Assembly: GCA_965371225.1 (NCBI GenBank)
Contig: CBDUXP010000066.1
Location: forward strand, 1 to 20,177
Origin: CBDUXP01 sp965371225 [NCBI: uncultured bacterium]
GTDB lineage: Bacteria > Abyssobacteria > SURF-5 > CBDUXP01
Length of the DNA: 20,177 bases
Direction of reading: 5' to 3'
Position numbers and translations under genes: made by a program. Positions 14,068-20,177 of the stretch are shown piece by piece. The notes under the pieces were generated by a model. It made no database searches. It was not told the origin of the DNA and worked only from the letters and a program-made list of their open reading frames with translations. Numbering within the stretch: the stretch's first letter is position 1; each line of letters starts with the position of its first letter.

Positions 14068-14747
14068 CGCTCTCCATCATCGTGCCCGTCCTGGACGAAG
14101 AGGCCCTGTTGCCCGGCGCCCTGGCCCGGCTGCGCGCCCTGCAGCCCGCGCCCGAAATCTTGGTGGTCGATGGCGGCAGCACGGACGGGACCCGGGCGCT
14201 GTTGGCCGGCTGCGGGGAGATTCGCGTGTTGCAGGCGCCGCAGGGCCGCGCCGTCCAGATGAACGCGGGCGCCCGGGCCGCGACGGGGGACTGGCTGCTG
14301 TTCCTCCACGCCGACACGCTGCTCAGTCCCGAAAGCTATGCCGCCGCCCGGGAGGTGATGGCCGCCGGCACCGCCGCCTGGGGCTGGTTCGACCTGCGGT
14401 TCGATGATGCGCGTCTGGGGTATCGGCTCCATGCGCTCGCGATCAGCACGCACGCCCGGGTGCGCCGCGCGCCGACGGGGGATCAGGGCCTCTTCGTGCG
14501 CCGGGCGGGGTTCGAGGCCGTCGGCGGGTTTCCCGAGCAGCCGCTGCTGGAAGACGTGGCCTTTGTCCGCGCGCTACGGGAACACGGGCCGGCGGTGTGC
14601 GTGCGGGCCCCGGTGGTCACCAGCGCCCGGCGCTGGCGCGAGCACGGCCTGCTCCGCACCATCCTCCGCATGTGGGCGCTCAAGCTCCAATACCTCGCCG
14701 GCCGCGACCCCCACACCTTGGCCGCCTTGTATCCCCACGTGCGGTGA
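14064..14747 (+). CDS. Family-2 glycosyltransferase, TIGR04283-like (rSAM/selenodomain-associated transferase 2)
   Basis: This 227-residue protein is a GT-A-fold glycosyltransferase. Motifs are SIIVPVLDEE (4-13), VVDGGSTDGT (34-43), the DxD-like LHADT (81-85), TGDQGLFVRR (138-147) and LLEDV (161-165). The pattern matches TIGR04283, named rSAM/selenodomain-associated transferase 2, also annotated in arsenosugar biosynthesis. That assignment is from memory of the family, not a search. The donor and acceptor are unknown. The start overlaps the Crp/Fnr stop by 4 nt, so the genes are translationally coupled. No transmembrane helix is seen. The family name is interesting beside a selenoprotein gene, but the family is widespread and often has no selenium link. 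Confidence 0.88.
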   Translation: MTLSIIVPVLDEEALLPGALARLRALQPAPEILVVDGGSTDGTRALLAGCGEIRVLQAPQGRAVQMNAGARAATGDWLLFLHADTLLSPESYAAAREVMAAGTAAWGWFDLRFDDARLGYRLHALAISTHARVRRAPTGDQGLFVRRAGFEAVGGFPEQPLLEDVAFVRALREHGPAVCVRAPVVTSARRWREHGLLRTILRMWALKLQYLAGRDPHTLAALYPHVR

Positions 14748-14781
14748 TGCAGCGACCTCGCGCATTGGGACGCGGCATCCA

Positions 14782-15669
14782 ATGACCGACCTCAAGACCT
14801 TCCGCGGGATCGTGCCCGCGATGCTGACACCATTTACGCCGGGCGGCGAGTCGGTCGCGCTGGATCGCATTCCGCCGCACTTGCGGTACCTGGAGGAGCG
14901 CGGGGCCGACGGCGTGCTGGCGTTGGGCACGAACGGCGAGTGCAGCGCGCTGACGCCCGAAGAGAAACGCGCGGTGTGCGATACCGTGCTCGTGCACAAG
15001 GGCGGCCTGTACGTGCTCGTGGGGGTGACCGTGTGCGCGCTGCCGGAAGCGGTGAGTCTCGCGCGGCACGCGGAGGGCGCGGGCGCGGACGCGCTGCTGG
15101 TGGCCCCCCCGTTCTATTTCCCCGACTTGCGCCTGGAGGGCTTGCTCGCGTACTACCGCGCGGTGTTCGAGGCGGTCGCGTGCCCCGTTCTTCTCTACAA
15201 CATTCCGAGCTTCACGAAAATCGAAATTTCCGATGCGCTGATCGAAGCGTTACAAGCCTACCCGCACCTGGCCGGATTGAAGGACACGTCCATGGATGCG
15301 GCGAAGACTCGCCACTACGTGGAGACGTTCCCGGGCCTGCGCATTTACTGCGGCAGCGACCTGGACCTGGGGGCCGCGCGCGAGTTCGGCGCCGCCGGCC
15401 ACATCTCGGCCAGCGGTAACGTGGTCCCCGACTGGATGCAGGAGGTGCTCCGTCTGGGCCGCGAGGGGCAGTACTGGCGGGCGGCGCAGGCGCGGGTGGA
15501 CGCGTTCCACGCCCTCTGCAACCAGTTTCCACCCCGCGCCGCGCTGAAGTACCTGCTCCACCTGCGCGGCGGGCCCGAGAGCGATGTGCGGCCGCCGCTC
15601 ACGAGCCTGACCGCTGCCGACAAGTCCGCGCTCGAGACCCGCGCAGCGGACATCGGCTTACTGTCCTAG
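14782..15669 (+). CDS. DapA/NanA-superfamily class I lyase (not a typical DHDPS)
   Basis: This 295-residue TIM-barrel enzyme belongs to the dihydrodipicolinate synthase / N-acetylneuraminate lyase superfamily. GTNGEC (49-54), YNIPS with Y139, and the Schiff-base lysine K167 in AGLKDTS are in place. The position matching E. coli DapA Arg138, which binds the carboxylate of aspartate semialdehyde, is phenylalanine (F144 in PSFTK). True DHDPS therefore looks unlikely, and a 2-keto-acid or sugar-acid aldolase/dehydratase is more probable. The ATG at 14782 lacks a clear Shine-Dalgarno sequence but starts at the family-typical TFRGIVPAMLTPF. It follows the glycosyltransferase gene by 34 nt and is likely in the same transcript. 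The exact substrate is unknown. Confidence 0.88.
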   Translation: MTDLKTFRGIVPAMLTPFTPGGESVALDRIPPHLRYLEERGADGVLALGTNGECSALTPEEKRAVCDTVLVHKGGLYVLVGVTVCALPEAVSLARHAEGAGADALLVAPPFYFPDLRLEGLLAYYRAVFEAVACPVLLYNIPSFTKIEISDALIEALQAYPHLAGLKDTSMDAAKTRHYVETFPGLRIYCGSDLDLGAAREFGAAGHISASGNVVPDWMQEVLRLGREGQYWRAAQARVDAFHALCNQFPPRAALKYLLHLRGGPESDVRPPLTSLTAADKSALETRAADIGLLS

Positions 15670-15676
15670 ACGTCGG

Positions 15677-15694
15677 GGCGCAATATATTGCGCC
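15677..15694. terminator. Perfect 18-bp palindrome between convergent genes
   Basis: GGCGCAATATATTGCGCC lies 7 nt after the lyase stop codon, in the 149-bp gap before the amtB stop. As RNA it can form a 7-bp stem with a short loop in either direction. There is no T-run, so it may be a bidirectional weak terminator or a DNA-binding site. I see nothing else in the gap. Confidence 0.4.
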
Positions 15695-15818
15695 GCGCCG
15701 CACGATCTCGCGCGCGGTCTGTCCTGCTGCTTGGTCCCCGAAATTGCCGCGGCGGGCGACGCCGGATGGCGCGCCCGCCGCTGGATGAAGGAGCCGGAGG
15801 CCAGGTGAGGGGGAGTGT

Positions 15819-17270
15819 CTACGCCTCCTGAGCTGCCTTGAGGGTCGGTGCGCCGACCATCGCCGTCGCGCCACCGCCGGGCGCGCTGCCCGGACCGCCG
15901 GCCGCGGCGTCGGCGGGATACGCCTCCATGCCCATCTCGCTGAGGTCGAGCCCTTCGTACTCCTGTTCGGGCGTGACGCGCAGGCCGATGGTCATACGGA
16001 TGATGGACCAGACCACGAAGGAGACGACCACGGTGAACACGCCGACCGCGACGACGCCGATGGCCTGCGTGACCAGCTGGCTGGTGCCGCCGCCAAAGAA
16101 CAGGCCCTTCATGCCTGCCGGGGCGCCGGGACTAGCGAACAGGCCTACCGCCAAAGTGCCCCAGATGCCGCACACCAGGTGCACACTGGTGGCGCCGACC
16201 GGGTCATCGATCTTCACGCGGTCGAACGCCATGACCGAGAAGACCACGACGACGCCGGCGATGAAGCCGATGATGACCGACGAGGTAATACCCACCGCGG
16301 CGCAGGGGGCTGTGATCGCCACGAGCCCCGCGAGGGCGCCATTCACGATCATGGACAGGTCGTACCCGCCCAGCCGCATGCGCGCGGTGATGGTCGCCCC
16401 GATGACACCCGCTGAGGCGGCCATGGCGGTAGTGGTGGCGATGTGGGCGATGGCGCCGCCATCGGCGGCCATGGTGCTGCCGGGGTTGAAGCCGAACCAG
16501 CCGAGCCAGAGCACCAAGCCGCCCAACGTGGCCAGGGCCATGTTATGCCCGGGCAAGGGATGGACGCTGCCGTCCTTGCGGTACTTGCCCAGGCGCGGGC
16601 CGAGCAAGAACGCCCCGACGAGCGCGGCCCAGCCGCCGACCGAGTGCACCACCGTCGAACCGGCGAAATCGTGAAACCCCATGTCCTGCAGCCAGCCTTC
16701 ACCCCAGATCCAGTGGCCGGTCACGGGGTACATCACTGCCACCAGCACGAACGCGAACGCGATGTACGCAGGGAAGTGGATGCGCTCGGCCACGGCCCCC
16801 GACACGATGGTGGCGGCGGTCACGGCAAAGACCAACTGGAAGAAGAACTTAGCAAGCAAGGGCACGCCCGCCCACGCGATCGAACCGTAGACGCCCTCGT
16901 ATCCGTCGATCACCGGACTATTGTCTGCGCCCAGCAGCGCCAATCCGGACGAGCCGAACCAATCGGTGCCGTCGCCGAACATGATCGCGAAGCCCAGCAG
17001 CCAGAAGGCGATGGACCCGATGGCGAACACGATGAAGTTCTTCGCCAGGATGTTGACGGTGTTCTTGGCGCGGCAGAAGCCGCTCTCCACCAAGGCGAAT
17101 CCCGCGTTCATGAAGAAGACGAGGAACCCGGCGATCATCACCCAGAGGGTATCCATCGTGATCTGCAGATTGGCGAGCGCTTCGGCGGTGGTGGGCTCCT
17201 CGGCCAGCGCCACGGTGGGCGCCGCCACCAGAGCTGCGAGCAGTCCGATTCCTGGGATCCATTTCCGCAT
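15819..17270 (-). CDS. amtB: Ammonium transporter AmtB
   Basis: This is a 483-residue Amt/MEP/Rh channel that moves ammonium across the inner membrane. A signal peptide (MRKWIPGIGLLAALVAAPTVALA, residues 1-23) precedes the eleven-helix core. The twin pore histidines are H209 (STVVHSVGG) and H364 (TSVHLVCG), equivalent to H168 and H318 of E. coli AmtB, and GHWIWG, FNPGST and VSGAVAERI are typical. The cytoplasmic tail keeps the GlnK-binding segment (EYEGLDLSEMGMEAYP). The tail then runs on about 30 Ala/Gly/Pro-rich residues. The ATG at 17270 follows AAGGAG by 8 nt; the upstream in-frame residues have no family likeness. glnK is directly upstream, the classical order, but a strong terminator lies between, so amtB probably also uses its own sigma-54-like promoter at 17350-17366. 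Confidence 0.96.
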   Translation of the reverse strand: MRKWIPGIGLLAALVAAPTVALAEEPTTAEALANLQITMDTLWVMIAGFLVFFMNAGFALVESGFCRAKNTVNILAKNFIVFAIGSIAFWLLGFAIMFGDGTDWFGSSGLALLGADNSPVIDGYEGVYGSIAWAGVPLLAKFFFQLVFAVTAATIVSGAVAERIHFPAYIAFAFVLVAVMYPVTGHWIWGEGWLQDMGFHDFAGSTVVHSVGGWAALVGAFLLGPRLGKYRKDGSVHPLPGHNMALATLGGLVLWLGWFGFNPGSTMAADGGAIAHIATTTAMAASAGVIGATITARMRLGGYDLSMIVNGALAGLVAITAPCAAVGITSSVIIGFIAGVVVVFSVMAFDRVKIDDPVGATSVHLVCGIWGTLAVGLFASPGAPAGMKGLFFGGGTSQLVTQAIGVVAVGVFTVVVSFVVWSIIRMTIGLRVTPEQEYEGLDLSEMGMEAYPADAAAGGPGSAPGGGATAMVGAPTLKAAQEA

Positions 17271-17349
17271 CGTGCGTTTCTCCTTCTCGTCCTCGTCTGA
17301 CGTGCACTTCGACGCCGCACGCCCCCGGGCGGCGGTCGGCGGGGTGATG

Positions 17350-17366
17350 TTCAAGGGCGGTGCCAA
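17350..17366 (-). promoter_or_regulatory. Sigma-54-like promoter of amtB
   Basis: On the minus strand TTGGCACCGCCCTTGAA has an excellent -24 element (TTGGCAC) and the correct spacing to a -12 element reading TTGAA instead of TTGCA. Transcription would start near 17339, about 70 nt before the amtB ATG. The same -12 variant occurs before glnK. Confidence 0.55.
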
Positions 17367-17464
17367 TGGGTGGTCGCGGGGTAACCCGTTGGGCGGCGGC
17401 GGGTTGGCTCGGTGGTGGCCGACGGCCGGCCGGCCGGAATCTGACTAAAGGACAGGCGCTTGCT

Positions 17465-17499
17465 AAAAAAACGGGCAGCGCCACCCCTGTGGCGCTGCC
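17465..17499 (-). terminator. Strong intrinsic terminator between glnK and amtB
   Basis: On the minus strand an 11-bp perfect stem (GGCAGCGCCAC / GTGGCGCTGCC, loop AGGG) is followed by CG and a run of seven T residues. It lies 31 nt after the glnK stop codon and is the clearest intrinsic terminator in the window. Readthrough or attenuation would let part of the transcript reach amtB. Confidence 0.9.
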
Positions 17500-17529
17500 G
17501 CACGCACGCGAAAGTGATCGGGCGCCGGG

Positions 17530-17868
17530 TTACAGCGCGTCGTTGCCCGACTCGCCGGTCCGGATGCGCACCGCGCCCTCCACCGGCAGCGTAAAGACCT
17601 TGCCATCCCCGATCTTGTTCGAGTTCGCCGTCTTGACGATCGTGTCGACCACCCGTTGGGCCAGGTCCTCCTGGACGAAAATTTCCAACTGGACCTTCGG
17701 CGTGAACTCCACTTCGTACTCCGCGCCGCGATACGTTTCCTTATGGCCCTTCTGACGGCCGTACCCCTTGACCTCCGTCACCGTCAGGCCTTGCACCCCC
17801 AACTCCTGCAAGGCGTCTTTCACTTCTTCCAATTTAAAGGGCTTGATGATGGCAATGACGAGTTTCAT
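17530..17868 (-). CDS. glnK: PII nitrogen-regulatory protein GlnK/GlnB
   Basis: This 112-residue PII protein binds ATP/ADP and 2-oxoglutarate and controls AmtB and nitrogen assimilation. It starts MKLVIAIIKPFKLEEVKDAL. The T-loop has YRGAEYEVEF with Y51, the uridylylation site, and the ATP-binding part includes KTANSNKIGDGKVFTLPVE. ATG 17868 follows AGGAG; an in-frame start 45 nt further upstream adds no PII sequence. The gene precedes amtB in the usual order, so the product most likely is GlnK, gating AmtB when nitrogen is plentiful. A sigma-54-like promoter (18035-18051) predicts NtrC control. The PII signature is unambiguous; the GlnK rather than GlnB label rests on amtB linkage. Confidence 0.96.
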   Translation of the reverse strand: MKLVIAIIKPFKLEEVKDALQELGVQGLTVTEVKGYGRQKGHKETYRGAEYEVEFTPKVQLEIFVQEDLAQRVVDTIVKTANSNKIGDGKVFTLPVEGAVRIRTGESGNDAL

Positions 17869-17884
17869 GCTCGCTCCTGTCTCG

Positions 17885-17904
17885 CCTGCGCCGCGAGGCG
17901 CAGG
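17885..17904 (-). promoter_or_regulatory. Perfect 8-bp hairpin in the glnK leader next to the ribosome-binding site
   Basis: CCTGCGCC and GGCGCAGG pair around a four-base loop. On the transcript the stem ends 16 nt before the start codon and directly precedes the AGGAG. It could modulate ribosome access or stabilise the mRNA. The leader is about 155 nt if the sigma-54 promoter is correct. Confidence 0.45.
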
Positions 17905-18034
17905 ATCGTCCACACGCGTCGGCGGGCCTCGCCGGGCGGCGCATCAGTATACCGGGTCGGCGCACGCCCCTCGCAGAGGGTGCGCGGGGCCCCGCACGGT
18001 GTCTGGTCCACGTGCAATGTCCCCGCGCTCACCG

Positions 18035-18051
18035 TTCAAGGCCCGTGCCAA
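18035..18051 (-). promoter_or_regulatory. Sigma-54-like promoter of glnK
   Basis: TTGGCACGGGCCTTGAA on the minus strand has a full -24 consensus (TTGGCACG) and a -12 element TTGAA at exact spacing. The start point would be near 18024, 156 nt before the glnK ATG. It shares the TTGAA variant with the amtB promoter, which makes both more credible. I see no other promoter in the 526-bp glnK-porin gap reading towards glnK. Confidence 0.6.
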
Positions 18052-18120
18052 ATCAGACGAGCCGCGGCCGGCACGCGGCGTCGCCCGCGCAAGGGTGCAT
18101 CCCGCGCCGTCTCCCGCCCG

Positions 18121-18164
18121 CCGCCCCCCCCCGACCCCCCCGGCGCGGCCCCGGGGCCGGGGGG
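18121..18164. repeat. Homopolymeric C tracts and extreme G/C hairpin in the glnK-porin gap
   Basis: A run of nine C (18124-18132) and one of seven C (18135-18141) are followed by the palindrome GGCCCCGGGGCC (18147-18158) and a G6 run to 18164. CCCCCCGGC (18136-18144) can pair with GCCGGGGGG (18156-18164). The minus strand carries several G runs that could form a quadruplex. The tract sits between the two divergent promoters. Confidence 0.6.
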
Positions 18165-18199
18165 TTGATGTGTGCATAGACTTTGGGCACAATGCTGCT
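18165..18199 (+). promoter_or_regulatory. Promoter region of the porin gene (sigma-70 or sigma-54, overlapping)
   Basis: TTGATG (18165-18170), 17 nt and CACAAT (18188-18193) make a plausible sigma-70 promoter. The same bases contain TGGGCACAATGCTGCT (18184-18199), with GG and GC at the exact sigma-54 spacing but weaker flanks. Either way the leader to the ATG at 18395 is 185-195 nt. It holds a small hairpin (18298-18313) and a possible 37-codon upstream ORF (18245-18359). Confidence 0.4.
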
Positions 18200-18394
18200 T
18201 CAACGGGCGGTGCACGTCGTGGGGAGGGAGCCTACCCCCGCCCGGATGGCCATTTTGGGGGACCCAGGGGCTGGCATTCCGCTTGCTCCTGCACCGGCGG
18301 GCGCTGACGCCCGAGATGGCCGACACAGCCAGTCGATCGGCTGCCGCGCGGCGCGGTAGTGAGTGATTGGACACCGGGAAAGGAGCACGGCAGG

Positions 18395-19750
18395 ATGCAG
18401 TGGAGACGAACGCTTGCGGGAGGGGTGGCCGCCGCCCTGGCAGTGGGATTTGGCGCGCCGGGGGTCACATGGGCGGACGATGCCGAGATGCGCGAGCTGG
18501 TGGAAGCGCTCCAGCAAAAAGTGGAGGCGCTCGAGAACCGGCTGGCCGACCAGGAGGCCGCCAGCGGCGACGTCCACCGGCTGGAGGGTGAGGTGGTCAC
18601 CCTGCGCGACGACATCGCTAATTGGCAGGACGTAGCTGTCGACAGCGGCAGCGACTTTTCCATCAGCGGATACGTGGAGACGTCCTACAACTACAACTTC
18701 AACAATCCGCGCGGGCCGCATCCGGGGTCGCAGGGCTTCGGGACCGGACAGAATCGCCTGCGAATCTTCGATAACAATTCCAGTACGTTCGAGCTCAATG
18801 CGGCCCGACTGACGCTGGAGAACACCGCGGACGAGGTCGGGGATGCCGGGTTCCGCGTGGACCTTACTGTGGGCACGCAGGCGGACCTGATCGCCAGCGG
18901 GAACACGGGCGCCGGGGATGATGACATCGACCTGACCCAGGCGTATGTGAACTACATCGCGGACGTCGGGAACGGGCTCGAAGTGAAGGCTGGGAAATTC
19001 GTCACCTGGATCGGCTATGAAGTCATCGAGGCGCACGACAATCCCAACTACAGCCGCGCCATGGCGTTCGGCTACACCATTCCGTTCGCGCACACGGGGG
19101 TCGGGGTCAGCTACCAGTTCAACGATCTGGTGCGCTACAGCCAATACCTCGTGAACGGGTGGGACAATGCGCTCGACGAGAACGACGCCAAGTCGACCGG
19201 TGGGCAATTGGTCCTGACACCGTCCGAGGACCAGACGGGCGGCATTCCGGTGGAGTTCTACTTCAACTGGATCGCAGGGCAGGAAGGGCCCGGCGGCGCG
19301 GGCGACGACAGTCGCTTCGTGCTGGACTGGATCATCACGGCCCAATTGAATGACCAGTGGGGCGTCGCGCTGAACATCGACTACGGCGAATCGGAGTTCG
19401 AGGATGCTCCCGCTATGGACAGTGATTGGTTTGCCATTGCGGGCTACGCCACCTACCAGTACACCGATGCGCTCGGCTTCGCCATGCGCCTGGAGTACTT
19501 CAGCGATGAGAACGGCAATCGCACGGGCCTGGTGGGCGCTGTGCCCGTCGACCCGACCTTCCTCCCGGGCGAGGACCTGGAAGTCTGGGAGATCACGGGA
19601 ACGGTCAACTACTGGGTGACGGACAACCTGCTCACCCGGGCCGAACTCCGGTACGACTCCGCCGACGAAGACGTGTTCCTGGGCGATGGGTTCGGCGACT
19701 TCGAAGATTCCCAGTTCACCCTGGGACTCGCGGCCACGTATCTGTTCTAA
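18395..19750 (+). CDS. Outer-membrane beta-barrel porin (Bbp2/OmpL-like)
   Basis: This 451-residue protein has a signal peptide (MQWRRTLAGGVAAALAVGFG, cleaved after about residue 27, TWA-DD). A short coiled-coil follows (about 30-75, MRELVEALQQKVEALENRLA). The rest is a beta barrel rich in alternating aromatic strands: SGYVETSYNYNFN, LDWIITAQLNDQWGVALNIDYG and a closing LGLAATYLF with the C-terminal phenylalanine used in barrel assembly. This fits the Bbp2 (OmpL-like porin-2) family, whose members give diffusion of small solutes. The substrate is unknown; being divergent from glnK-amtB, a nitrogenous solute is possible. ATG 18395 follows AAGGAG; earlier in-frame starts (18359) would bury the signal peptide. 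It ends before a good terminator. Confidence 0.88.
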   Translation: MQWRRTLAGGVAAALAVGFGAPGVTWADDAEMRELVEALQQKVEALENRLADQEAASGDVHRLEGEVVTLRDDIANWQDVAVDSGSDFSISGYVETSYNYNFNNPRGPHPGSQGFGTGQNRLRIFDNNSSTFELNAARLTLENTADEVGDAGFRVDLTVGTQADLIASGNTGAGDDDIDLTQAYVNYIADVGNGLEVKAGKFVTWIGYEVIEAHDNPNYSRAMAFGYTIPFAHTGVGVSYQFNDLVRYSQYLVNGWDNALDENDAKSTGGQLVLTPSEDQTGGIPVEFYFNWIAGQEGPGGAGDDSRFVLDWIITAQLNDQWGVALNIDYGESEFEDAPAMDSDWFAIAGYATYQYTDALGFAMRLEYFSDENGNRTGLVGAVPVDPTFLPGEDLEVWEITGTVNYWVTDNLLTRAELRYDSADEDVFLGDGFGDFEDSQFTLGLAATYLF

Positions 19751-19777
19751 CCTCGATAGGGGACGGTACGCGCGCAG

Positions 19778-19816
19778 CGCCCCGGTCGGACGATCCGGCC
19801 GGGGCGCGCGCCTTTT
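19778..19816 (+). terminator. Intrinsic terminator of the porin gene
   Basis: A 13-bp stem (CGCCCCGGTCGGA with TCCGGCCGGGGCG, including one U-G pair) with a CGA loop is followed by CGCGCC and TTTT. It lies 28 nt after the porin stop and just before the convergent TonB-like gene. The U-tract is short. Confidence 0.75.
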
Positions 19817-19819
19817 ACG

Positions 19820-20177
19820 CTACCCGCGCGCGTCCGCCAGCCGAAACACGATGGGCACGCGTACGGTGCTGGCGAGCGCGCGGCCGCCGACGCGCGCCGG
19901 AGTGAACCGCCATTGGCGGACCGCGGTCGAGGCGGCGGCGTCGAGTACCGCGTGTCCGGTCGACTGCGCCAATGTCAAGCGCTGCACGGTCCCCTGGGTG
20001 CTGATGCGCACGTCTAGCAGCACGGTGCCTTCCCAACCGTTGCGCCGCGCCACGGCGGGATAGGGGGGCGGGGCGTTCGCCCCGGCCACCGGTACCGCCG
20101 GTTCGGCTTCCGCCGCTCCCCCCAGCGCCGGTACCGAGGGCGCGGCCGGGAGACCAACCGCTGCCGGGGCGCCCACG
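19820..20177 (-). CDS. TonB-family C-terminal domain protein, partial
   Basis: The frame enters from the right edge and ends at 19820, giving about 118 residues. A Pro/Ala-rich linker is followed by the TonB C-terminal fold: PPYPAVARRNGWEGTVLLDV, then QSTGHAVLDAAASTAVRQWRFTPARVGGR and a final STVRVPIVFRL. This domain contacts the TonB box of outer-membrane transporters in the periplasm. The N-terminal membrane anchor is outside the window. A GTG at 20176 is in frame but is probably internal. It is convergent with the porin gene and shares no visible operon here. The domain call is firm; whether it is TonB proper or a TonB-like energy-transducer paralogue is open. Confidence 0.85.
   Translation of the reverse strand, partial: VGAPAAVGLPAAPSVPALGGAAEAEPAVPVAGANAPPPYPAVARRNGWEGTVLLDVRISTQGTVQRLTLAQSTGHAVLDAAASTAVRQWRFTPARVGGRALASTVRVPIVFRLADARG

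Noticed and set aside
18245-18359. 37-codon plus-strand ORF in the porin leader
   Set aside because: The translation is Gly/Ala/Pro/Arg-rich without likeness and the upstream Shine-Dalgarno sequence is too distant. Not listed as a gene.

Overview
The window is high-GC DNA from a Gram-negative bacterium, most likely a member of the Pseudomonadota. Evidence for this is an outer-membrane porin, a TonB-type C-terminal domain, several -24/-12 (sigma-54) promoters, a glnK-amtB locus and a recoded selenocysteine gene. I cannot assign a genus. No tRNA, rRNA, CRISPR array or insertion sequence is visible.

Positions 1-5374 look like acyl-CoA and lipid catabolism. A partial thiolase and a DUF1330-type protein lie on the minus strand. 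On the plus strand are an unrecognised Cys-rich protein, a two-domain VOC (glyoxalase-fold) protein, a short-chain dehydrogenase and a complete AMP-forming acyl-CoA synthetase.

Positions 5398-8224 (minus strand) form a compact apparent operon: a TetR-family regulator, a membrane fatty-acid desaturase and an AhpD-like protein. The last gene is interrupted by an in-frame UGA, which I read as selenocysteine. It gives a C-F-Y-U-T-S-A-H (CxxUxxxH) active site, followed at the expected distance by a SECIS-like hairpin. The TetR gene has a strong sigma-70 promoter with an 18-bp near-perfect palindrome in its spacer.

Positions 8316-13318 (plus strand) are a signalling cassette. It holds a membrane hybrid histidine kinase and an NtrC-type sigma-54 activator. 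After a 239-bp intergenic region carrying a near-consensus sigma-54 promoter come a stand-alone receiver and a soluble Hanks-type Ser/Thr kinase. The inferred order is phosphorelay, sigma-54 activation, then receiver plus protein kinase.

Positions 13353-15669 carry a Crp/Fnr-family regulator overlapping a family-2 glycosyltransferase of the TIGR04283 type, then a DapA/NanA-superfamily lyase that lacks the arginine expected of true dihydrodipicolinate synthase.

Positions 15819-20177 are a nitrogen-uptake locus. glnK and amtB (minus strand) each have their own sigma-54-like promoter and are separated by a strong intrinsic terminator. Divergently placed is a Bbp2/OmpL-like porin with its own terminator, then the C-terminal part of a TonB-like protein running off the window.

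The most interesting element is the selenocysteine AhpD-like gene within a TetR-controlled desaturase operon. Second is the sigma-54-linked receiver and Ser/Thr kinase module.
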